A stretch of DNA of 64,000 nucleotides, from positions 9,570,620 through 9,634,619 of the forward strand of contig JABAKD010000002.1 in the NCBI GenBank assembly GCA_012845835.1. The letters are read 5' to 3'. Under the pieces are notes generated by a model. The model had not been told where the DNA came from and searched no databases. It was given only the letters and a program-made list of their open reading frames with translations. Both the position numbers and the translations under genes were made by a program. The DNA is from Undaria pinnatifida (lineage: Eukaryota; Sar; Phaeophyceae; Laminariales; Alariaceae). Position 1 is the first letter of the stretch; the number at the start of each line of letters is the position of its first letter. This document shows positions 56,201 to 64,000 of the stretch, piece after piece.

Positions 56201-59200
56201 GGGGGCGTGTAATCATACTGTGAAAAGCCGCAGTGGCATAGGCGTCGACGATAACGAACACGTTCAGGAATTATTGCATCGTTTCAAGAACCACCAAAAA
56301 GAGGCATCCTTAGAACGGGGAGCGGGGATTGCACTCACGCGTTGAAGTTTCCTGTGCGGGGGGGAGGGAGGGGATGCTCCTTTGTTTCTTGCCTTAGTGA
56401 TTTGACATTTGACCGCGCATCCCGTTAGAGACAAAAAGGTAGCACTGCCATTCAGATATTATGTTTCAGCGGTTGCCCTGCTTCTTTGGAGGCCTCTGGC
56501 CTTTTGTACCCCGTCGCTTCGGGACATACGACGTCAGCATGTCTTAAGCTGCTGTGTCTTTGTGGTTCGCACAATACGCCCTCGTCGAGCTGTTCGATGC
56601 GCTGCTCGGCATGAAACGGGGGGTATCCCTCCATACCCTGGCCTTGGTCCGCTGCCATCATGGACGGTGGCGATTAGAGTAATCAGTAGTATCAGGTAGA
56701 GGAGGAGTTATCAGCGGGGGGGCGGTGAAGCCGTTGGTACTCCTTAACCTATTATTACCATCAATACTACCTGATATTAACTATCAATACTACTAACCCT
56801 ATTAAAAATATTAATAACATCGTCGGAATGTCATTCCTGCTTTTCAATTTGAGGGGGGGGGCTTGTAACTTTCCTAGGCCATGGGTTTGGCCAACACCAA
56901 CATCATCAACACCATCATCATCATAATCATCATCATCATCACAATCGTCATCGTCATCGTCGTCGTCGTCATCATCTTTATTGTCATCATGGCGCCTTCA
57001 CTTTACTCAACATGGATAAATTGTTGTGTGGGATATAGACTTCATCAACAGAGAAAAAGAACGGTGCATCTGTTCCGCCTCATGTATCCATTCACTCTAG
57101 CATTGCGATATACTAATATATACTAATATATATATTGATAGCAGGTAACTCGTACGTTATGCCATCGTGTGCGGAAAAATAAGGAACGTGTGATTGATTG
57201 TCAATTCAATAATTGAAGACGCGGTCGGTCTTCAATTTCCGCAATGAGAGGCAGCAATTATGACCGCTGGTGCCACAACTGCAAAGTCTCGTACTGAGTT
57301 GGCGAAATGGACCATGTAGGCATTTGTTTTCGGCGGGGTTTCAAAAAGGTTTTTTCTGTGTGCAAACAGGTCCAGCAGCTTCCATCGGGGTGCCGGATTG
57401 TTTCGGGACTTTTTTTACTCCTGATTAGTTTACTTCTCTAAAACACGATTAAACGAAACCCATGTTGTGTGACGATGGACTTACGTAAGTACCCGTGGGT
57501 GTTGCTGACCTGGGTAAATTGTTGCCAAGGAACGGGACCCACGGCCACGTTGTTGCTCCCGGCATCATCTCGTTTCGCGTTGCCTCGGACGAACCCACGA
57601 CGGTGTTTTCTACCGCAACGCTGACACTTGGCCTTGGCGCCAATACTTTCGTCGATTCGCATTGCCCAGCATTCCCCACACAGGTCTTTGACCGGTGAGC
57701 GCCACTTCGACGCTGCGGACGACGACAATGGAATTTGTTGGGATAACGGCGTTTTTTTACTGGTGCTGGTGCTGGTGCTGGTCCTGCTAGAGCGTCGTGG
57801 AAGGTTTGGAAGGGTACAAGGAGGGTCGATGATCCCGCTCGAAGTGAGGTGACGAGCGAAGCCTAACAGGAGCACCCATTCTTCCGCCTCCGCCTGCGAA
57901 AAGTATTAGACGAAAAAAAAACGCGTTTTTTAGAATAATTTGCATCTATCTATCTGAAAATCGGGATTTATTTGCAGAGTGCGATAAGTGCTCGCTCGAC
58001 ACGCATGGTGCGGTACGCGTGCACATAACAAAATCGAGATCGAGAGTTCACTCAAGGATCTTTGCACCGAAAGCGATTACTTTGATTACTTTGATGACTT
58101 TGATGACTTGGCGAGATCATACTAGGACAGCCTGGAGAATCATAGATAGCACACTATATAGTCTAGGCTATTTATTAATAGGCATAAAACGAATGCCAAT
58201 GTAAAATTATTTACAAAAACATAAATAAATGGGAAAGTCGATGGGGTTAGATTGGGTGTAATATTCGAGCATTTCTGAGTGAAAAAGCCCCGTTAGTCAC
58301 AACACAACAAGCTAAGTCACATCACAAGCTAAGTCACAACACAAGCTTGGTTTGGCCATAGAACGTGTCATGGGAGAATCCTTGCCGCCAAACATGCGGC
58401 CTAGGCCTTGGCGGAGTCCACATAACAGGTACTAGGTACCAGGTAGGTATGGAGCAGCTCATGACAAAGAATTCCCTTTCGAGATACATACCGAAAAGAC
58501 GGAAATCAAAAAAGCGCCAGAAAGCATAAGAATAGGTGGCCAAACAAGGGACCCTTAAAAACGACCCCAATAACGCACAGCGTGCAGAACACCCGCCTCA
58601 CAAGCGGTTTTTGGTAGGATGCAGTTCACACTTCATACATACGGTTCGTTGAGAACCTCACGGTGCTCCGCGCTTGATCCAAGAAATGTCTGTGTGCATG
58701 GTCGGTGAAAATATATTGTGGTCCGTCCCGACATCGTAGGGATTCCAGGATCTGTGGCCCTAAAGGCTATACAGTCACGTAAGGACCAACGACATCGTAC
58801 ATAACGGGGGGAATCATGCCGGAGGAGGGTGTACGCACTTTTTGTATGCCTTATTCATTCGACAATTTACCACGCATGCATTTCGAGACAGGGAACCGTT
58901 TCCATTCCTAACAGAGACAACCTCCAACATTTTTGGCGCTCAGTACGTTTATTCCAGATTTTACATATTTTACCGGTACAAAGAAAACGTGTATCCTATC
59001 TCCTTTCTCTAAGTTTAGGCCGTCTGTGGTCACCATGCATGTACCTCCTATCTGCTATCTCCTATCTCCTTCCTCCATGACCATCTGCGGCCACCATCTA
59101 CCTCGCCATCAATAATAAAAGGGTAGCGATCCTCTGTGGCAAGGGGGCCGCGTTTGGCGGGGCTCGCGGAAACGGCTACCCAATGTACTTGTTTTGTCGA

Positions 59201-62200
59201 CCGTTTGCGATTTTCGGTTTCGCAAACGGCGTTATCTTTTCATCGATAGAGTTGTTAAGCCCCGCCAACAATAAATGCAGCAACGAACGTTTGATTTTGT
59301 GGATGCAGAGCCACTCGCGCTGAGGGCCTTGTACTCGGTAGTGAAAATGATAGTATAACAACTAATATAACATATTTCGTAACATAAATCATAAAACCTA
59401 TCATAACATCTATCATAACATCTATAATAGCATCTGTCATAACATCCCCCCTAGAGTATTTTAGCCCGTGATATGATACATCTCCCCCCCCCCCTCCTAC
59501 CCCTCCTACGGCACCCTTGGTCTTACCGCCACAGCTTTCGCTTGGACCGTAGCAGCGACCACATGTGAAACAGCGCCCGACAATCCTTCTAGAAATGCCC
59601 AGTAACGTCTCGTCAGCTGCGCCTCCGCTCGCACTTCCGCTTCGTTCATGTCAGCCGTACGACGCCCTATCCTGCTTTCGGGTATTGAGCGCAGTGTAAT
59701 CCAATGGGTTAGGGGCGTTACAAACGTTGATGGAAAACTACGGGTGGCTCTTCACCCTATAGCTGGATTATTTAGCGATTTTTTCATGGTGTACATCACA
59801 CACGGACTAATTCCAAGTATTCGTGGTTTCGCATCGATCGAGAACACAGTCGCTTGTTACGGTAAAAGTTCGTAGCATTTTTTGGCAAAATAGTTTTGAA
59901 TTTTGGGACTCCTTAACCCAACATCGCTGTAAGTTCACTGTGTAAGTTCACTGTGGTTTTCAATTTCTCGTCTTTTGTTCTACCTATGACATGAGATTGT
60001 TGACCGGATTAAGGATTGCGCTTTCAATTTCCCAAAATCAGTATTAGGAGCCTCAGGAAACAAATGGGGCACCTCTATAGTAGAATGCGTACGCACCCTG
60101 CGCGCCGATTCATGGGTTCCTGAAAGTATAAAGGAACTGTGCACTCCTAAATAAAGTGGCTAAGGCACGGCAAATATTGCCATACTTGCCAGGAAAACAC
60201 ACAAGTGTCCCAGGAAGCAAATCGTGACAGAGCAAAAGTGACATTTTCGTTAAACGTCATGTTTGTCAGGAATCCTGATAGGAATGACCGGTGTTTAAAT
60301 TTCCCCATAGAAATTAACATGTAAGAATTTCCTGGCAAGCGGAACGTGGTTGATATTCGTTTTTAGAACGTGACGCTTCAGAATATCATTATTGTCAAGC
60401 ATCGTGATGTTTTGTCTGGAGTGTTGACTTTTCGCGGTCGTTAGGAACTCCCCTTAGCTCTTGCCGTATCGACTAGCTACAGCTAGCAGTACTGCGACCG
60501 TGAATCTACTACGGTACTTCAGAGCGGCGGACAATCGCTGGTTTTGTTCCCCAGCCGCCAGCGGAGAAGTGTCGAGTTTGACGGACGGGCCGCACGGGAT
60601 AAGTCGGCATGGATGGGGCTATTTATCAATACCAAGTATGTTGTATCATACCTATGTCAGGTGCTATCTTCTCCTGGCGCTTCTGATACCACGGTGAACT
60701 ACGGTGCCGTATCCATACCACACACTGCCCACAGTACCACGGGAAAGAAGGGAAGAGACACGTGACCATGGTTTGTGCACAGTCACATCACACATTACCA
60801 CAGCTTGTGCATACTGCCATTGAGAACAAAGTTACCTGCAAACTGACGTGGAAAAATCTAAATTGACGGGGGAAAAAAGGCATCGTGGTACCTTTACTTG
60901 AGGTGAGCGCCGCCGGAGAGAAAAGGGTAAAAGCTCCTGCGAATTGAGCTGGATAGCAGAAGCGATTGAAAAATCAAAACGCACTGGAAATGTGTATCGG
61001 CGCGACAAAAAACAAAGGGTTACCTGTGCTTGAGGGGCACGGAAGGGACAAATTGGATCCCAGACCTCGCCATGAGTGTGACGATCCAAGGATGTAGTTG
61101 CCTCAAAACTGTCTCATGCGCTACATCCGTCAAGGCTAGCTTGCCGCTCGGCCCTGGCTCCCCGATAAGCTGGCTCGAGGATAGCAGAAGCGATTGAAAA
61201 ATCAAAACGCACTGGAAATGTGTATCGGCGCGACAAAAAACAAAGGGTTACCTGTGCTTGAGGGGCACGGAAGGGACAAATTGGATCCCAGACCTCGCCA
61301 TGAGTGTGACGATCCAAGGATGTAGTTGCCTCAAAACTGTCTCATGCGCTACATCCGTCAAGGCTAGCTTGCCGCTCGGCCCTGGCTCCCCGATAAGCTG
61401 GCTCGAGGATAGCAGAAGCGATTGAAAAATCAAAAAGCACTGGAAATGTGTATCGGCGCGACAAAAAACAAAGGGTTACCTGTGCTTGAGGGGCACGGAA
61501 GGGACAAATTGGATCCCAGACCTCGCCATGAGTGTGACGATCCAAGGATGTAGTTGCCTCAAAACTGTCTCATGCGCTACATCCGTCAAGGCTAGCTTGC
61601 CGCTCGGCCCTGGCTCCCCGATAAGCTGGCTCGACTCATCTCCCATGGGAACATCCTGCTTTGCTGGGAGACAAAGATGTGGGTAGTGCAAAAACGCATA
61701 GATGGATTGATTAAATTTATTTTGCTGAAGTCCCGGTTCGACGACCGGTTGCGCCGCTGAAAGCAATGGTTGTCATGCCAGATACGAGATACGAGCAAAA
61801 CCCAGCGCAACGGCCAGAAAAAAAAAAGAAAAGGTAGTTTTCTTTGCCCAGCACAACGGCCAGACAAGAGAGTTCGTCGGGACCTAGCCTTGGTGGCAAG
61901 TAGTGCACTCGTGGGACAAATTAGATGTTCACGGGTCGCATAGATAGATCTCTTACTCGTAACCATCGGCGCTACATAACCTTATACTTTATACCTTATA
62001 CATATCAGGGTTCCCGGGCGGGATCTATCAAGATCACGGCTCCTGTGCACGTGATACGGCTCTTGCACAACGCCTCACACCAACAAGCATAGGATCTAGA
62101 TAGTGTACTTTAAACCACAACATGTCCGAAGTGGGAAAAACCATCATGATCATGATCATGATCATGATTTCATCACGATGATTGGCCCGTTTTGGCAAAA

Positions 62201-63484
62201 TAAACCACGGGGGGGAGATAAAAGGACGCAAAAGGACACCAAAGGACACATACTAAACGGTACACGTGCATGCACCAAAATATCAACACTGGGGCTCCTG
62301 GCTTGCTACATCTACATACTGTACTCTATACCAGCCTCACCCCAAACACTGATTTAAAATAAAAACAAAATAACGCTAAGCAACCCGATAGACAGACCCG
62401 ATGGCCTAGGCATGTCAAAATTGTATCTCGAAACAAATCGGAAATTCGGGCGAATCTGGCTTAACCCCTTTGCAACTGGAAACCCGTTTTGGGGACAATA
62501 TTACTTGGATTTAGTATAGGGAGGGGTTCGGAGGCTCTAAAGGGGTTAAGGAGCCCCGTCATTCAGCACTATGTTCGCCATAACGTGCGCTACCTGTATC
62601 GTGCCAGCCGTAAAAGCCAACACATGTCAACACATGCCAACACATGCCAACACATGCCAACACATGCCAACACATACATGCCAACACATGCCAACGCATG
62701 CCAACACATGCCAACACATGCCAACACATGCCAACAAATGCCGACGCATGCCAACACATGCCAACACATGCCAACACATGCCAACACATACATGCCAACA
62801 CATGCCAACACATGCCAACACATGCCAACACATGCCAACACATGCCAACACATGCCAACGCATGCCGACATATGCCAACGCATGCCAACATATGCCAACA
62901 AATGCCGACGCACGCCGACACATGCCAACACATGCCAACACATGCCAACACATGCAACACATGCCAACGCATGCCAACACATGCCAACACATGCCAACAC
63001 ATGCCAACACTACACATGCCAACACATGCCAACACATGGCACAGGGGAGAACGGCCGTGCGTCTGGAAATGAAATTTTTCTATTTGTAGTCTGTGATAAG
63101 CCTACCTGGTGGTTGCGTTTCGGATAGCTGTTCCAGGAAGAATTGATCGCTACTTTCCGACCTCAACAATAAAATATACGCAAGCAAGCAGGTCAACCGG
63201 GAGATCGATCGAACTTGATTGACAGTCAGCTTAGCAAGTCGCGTGAACGCCCACCTGGCTTCTGCGTATCAGGAAGTTGTTCGAGGAGTAGTTCCACCGC
63301 AAGTCTCTGGTCTGAATGGGCCGCTTCAAGCGATTGGCTGAGGTCGACCAGAAGTTGTTCCCACATGCCGTTTCGCCGGAGAAATCGGAAGTGGGCACCG
63401 ACAACCTCGGCTGGGGCAGCGGCTTTGACACGCAGGACCTGGGCTCTCTTGGCGACTGAGAGCGCGTTTGCCCATGCTTGGAGC
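53167..63484 (-). CDS. Gene B: ten-exon protein with CxxC-x14-CxxC cluster, unrecognised family
   Basis: Exons, 5' to 3' on the minus strand: 63,484-63,255; 61,663-61,480; 61,401-61,252; 61,173-61,024; 60,948-60,898; 59,671-59,527; 57,893-57,510; 55,822-55,694; 54,417-54,028; 53,274-53,167 (TGA). Total 1,921 nt, 639 complete codons plus stop; all nine junctions agree in phase and use GT-AG. The visible protein is mostly alpha-helical (VVGAHFRFLRRNGMWEQLLV; ALTDVAHETVLRQLHPWIVT). A 50-residue unit is present three times in tandem; then come a Ser/Thr linker, a zinc-ribbon-like cluster (CGECWAMRIDESIGAKAKCQ then RC) and a helical C-terminus. The start lies upstream of 63,484 or outside the window. 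No family recognised; a large cytosolic scaffold or trafficking protein is possible but unproven. Confidence 0.72.
53750..53850 (-). repeat. Decayed copy of gene B exon 9 end
   Basis: Reverse complement keeps cggttggtgggagacgagga, caggcggtgaa and gcgatcgaagatccgg, matching 54,028-54,120, but the frame and donor are lost. It lies in the following intron. Confidence 0.7.
54028..54417 (-). CDS. Gene B exon 9
   Basis: Acceptor gctaacgtaattctag|GCG with a textbook ctaac branch site; donor CTACGG|GTGAGT. 130 codons: GGGKKAASLLRSRGCDTIGK, an Ala/Thr/Pro linker, then LVRDEDLAVKISTLLLRLML, AFEDLR. Confidence 0.78.
55694..55822 (-). CDS. Gene B exon 8
   Basis: Acceptor gcttcccccgcaaag|GTGCGA, donor GAAGAG|GTAAGA; 43 codons, phase 0-0: VRESLDLFLVHAAYASVLHP ... 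GWWDGGHSEE. Two decayed copies lie upstream in the preceding intron. Confidence 0.82.
55900..56350 (-). repeat. Two decayed copies of gene B exon 8
   Basis: Copy at about 56,030-56,140 keeps ctggacctgttccttgtcca and gccagcgtgttgcacccggg but has a stop three codons after the acceptor. A more diverged copy is at about 56,215-56,320. Spacing to the true exon is about 270 bp per step. Confidence 0.75.
56881..56995 (+). repeat. (atc)n / (gtc)n microsatellite
   Basis: Interrupted catcatcat then cgtcgtcgt tract in gene B intron 7. Confidence 0.9.
57510..57893 (-). CDS. Gene B exon 7 with CxxC-x14-CxxC cluster
   Basis: Acceptor tacttttcgcag|GCGGAG. The donor chosen is ACCCAG|GTCAGC (57,510), which keeps phase 0 for exon 8; a stronger-looking TTAC|GTAAGT at 57,485/57,484 would shift phase. 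AEAEEWVLLLGFARHLTSSG, a Ser/Thr linker (STSTSTS), then the four-cysteine cluster and basic KHRRGFVRGNAKR. Likely zinc-binding. Confidence 0.75.
57900..59526. other. Gene B intron 6; no exon recognised
   Basis: Contains short tandem tracts (gatgactttgatgacttt near 58,085; tcataacatctat near 59,400) and no further phase-compatible exon that I could find. Confidence 0.45.
59527..59671 (-). CDS. Gene B exon 6
   Basis: Acceptor cccgaaagcag|G, donor GTGGCG|GTAAGA. IGRRTADMNEAEVRAEAQLT then RRYWAFLEGLSGAVSHVVAA, TVQAKAVA; helical and charged. Contains an ATG (59,649-59,647) that could also be a start for a shorter transcript. Confidence 0.85.
60898..60948 (-). CDS. Gene B exon 5 (micro-exon)
   Basis: Acceptor ttctgctatccag|C, donor CTCAA|GTAAAG; 51 nt: SIRRSFYPFLSGGAHL. 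If the donor is not used, TAA follows at once (60,896-60,894), giving a short isoform. Confidence 0.65.
61024..61173 (-). CDS. Gene B exon 4 (unit copy 3)
   Basis: Same 150 nt and splice sites as exon 3, exactly 228 bp further on. Confidence 0.8.
61252..61401 (-). CDS. Gene B exon 3 (unit copy 2)
   Basis: 150 nt, identical in protein to the last 50 residues of exon 2. Acceptor ctgctatcctcgag|CC was created at the duplication junction; donor as in exon 2. Preceded by a 78 bp intron. Confidence 0.8.
61480..61663 (-). CDS. Gene B exon 2 (unit copy 1, original)
   Basis: Acceptor catctttgtctcccag|CA; an alternative AG gives 61,655. Donor AAGCACAG|GTAACC. DVPMGDESSQLIGEPGPSGK followed by LALTDVAHETVLRQLHPWIV, TLMARSGIQFVPSVPLKH. 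Confidence 0.85.
62148..62168. repeat. (catgat)n microsatellite
   Basis: Four perfect units inside gene B intron 1; self-complementary (tgatca). Confidence 0.9.
62461..62550 (+). repeat. Dispersed repeat, copy 2
   Basis: Partner of 39,466-39,550: tggaaacccgttttggggac, acttggatttagtataggga, gaggctctaaaggggttaag. Confidence 0.7.
62620..63045. repeat. 10 bp tandem repeat (acatgccaac)n
   Basis: About 40 units with cgcatgccaac and aaatgccgac variants, in gene B intron 1. All frames stay open; none is a gene. Confidence 0.95.
63255..63484 (-). CDS. Gene B exon 1 of those found
   Basis: Acceptor ctattgatcacag|G, donor AAGCCAG|GTGGGC. LQAWANALSVAKRAQVLRVK ... LAVELLLEQLPDTQKP with no stops in 76 codons; clearly protein-like. 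Ends in phase 1 and fits the acceptor at 61,663. Confidence 0.85.
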
Positions 63485-63659
63485 CTGTGATCAATAGGGC
63501 ATATGAGTTACGAGAGAGCAGGCAGGGCAGCAAGCATTTCGTGGCAGCCAGGGAGTGAGGTGAATGATTGCGGAACAGCGCATTATATGGTGTCGTGGGC
63601 CAGTGCGCAGCGTTGTAACCGCCATTGTCCTCATCTCGGCGGAGCATTAGTCTGAACGT

Positions 63660-64000
63660 CATTAAAAGTTATTGTCATCAAACGCCATTAAATTAGATCT
63701 GAACGTCATTAACATCAAACAAACGGCATCTTCAACATTAAACGCCACTAACATTAAACGCCATTAACATTAAACGTCATTAACATTAAACGCCATTATT
63801 AACATTAAACGTCATTAACATTAAACGTCATTAACATTAAACGTCATTAACATTAAACGCCACTAACATTAAACGCCATTAACATTAAACGCCACTAGCA
63901 TTAAACGCCATTAACATTAAACGCCATTAACATTAAACGTCATTAACATTAAACGCCATTATTAACATTAAACGTCATTAACATTATTAAACGCCATTAT
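63660..64000. repeat. 16 bp tandem repeat (taacattaaacgccat)n, runs off window
   Basis: About 20 units with cgtcat/cgccat/cgccac alternation. It lies directly upstream of gene B exon 1 (on the minus strand) and truncates the view of its 5' part. Confidence 0.95.

Larger units (their letters stand above)
60949..61655 (-). repeat. 228 bp exon+intron tandem triplication
   Basis: Three units of 150 bp exon plus 78 bp intron (about 2.7 full units), more than 99% identical; the only differences seen are a c/a change in caaaacgcactgg against caaaaagcactgg and the outer junctions. Confidence 0.95.

Noticed and set aside
62489-63127. Thr-His-Ala-Asn repeat frames (up to 212 codons) and their complements
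   Set aside because: The 10 bp acatgccaac array is open in every frame and lies in a gene B intron.
63231-63662. 143-codon minus-strand frame and a 91-codon plus-strand frame over gene B exon 1
   Set aside because: A third frame (minus, 63,484-63,255) is flanked by splice sites, fits the phase of the next exon and has a clearly protein-like composition; the others are shadows.

Overview
This is eukaryotic nuclear DNA, and I infer a photosynthetic stramenopile, most likely a brown alga. The two convincing genes are split into short exons (about 50-390 nt) by long introns with GT-AG borders and pyrimidine tracts. There are no operons or Shine-Dalgarno sites. The window also holds copia, LINE and DIRS-like retroelement remains, dense simple-sequence arrays and CCCTAA/TTAGGG telomere-type hexamers. 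The species assignment rests on general character, not on any search.

Layout. Positions 1-36,700 are a repeat-dominated accessory block. A G/C-tract element sits forward at 1-260 and 3,700-5,410 and inverted at 31,140-35,530. Other mosaic families are R1 (270-1,400; 15,290-15,840; 36,530-36,740), R3 (1,400-1,560; 10,870-10,975) and R4 (5,430-6,175; 10,976-12,740; 15,842-16,130). The block also contains a broken Ty1/copia element (7,101-9,635, minus), a 5'-truncated non-LTR reverse transcriptase pseudogene (12,741-14,805, plus), a 0.97 kb element with 65-68 bp terminal inverted repeats (15,225-16,195), and a 7 kb candidate element between two 265 bp LTR-like direct repeats (19,709-26,655) carrying a CCCH-finger fragment, a DIRS-like reverse transcriptase and an RNase H-like piece. 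Many minisatellites fill the spaces. Positions 26,830-31,100 and 35,540-36,500 hold little that I recognise.

Positions 38,100-63,500 hold two convergent multi-exon genes that I reconstructed from splice sites and reading-frame phase. Gene A (plus, about 38.16-48.6 kb, possibly to 52.9 kb) encodes a coiled-coil protein with a glutamine run. Gene B (minus, 63.48 to 53.17 kb, 10 exons, 639 codons visible, 5' end outside the model) encodes an unrecognised alpha-helical protein with a CxxC-x14-CxxC cluster. In both chains every donor phase matches the next acceptor phase. I recognise neither family.

The main observation is that many exons of both genes are accompanied by partial copies of themselves in the flanking introns, at different stages of decay. 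At one extreme is a near-identical 228 bp exon+intron triplication (61,024-61,663), in which the duplication junction itself makes a new acceptor and keeps the frame. At the other extreme are barely recognisable echoes with stop codons. The window ends in a 16 bp tandem array that runs off the right edge.
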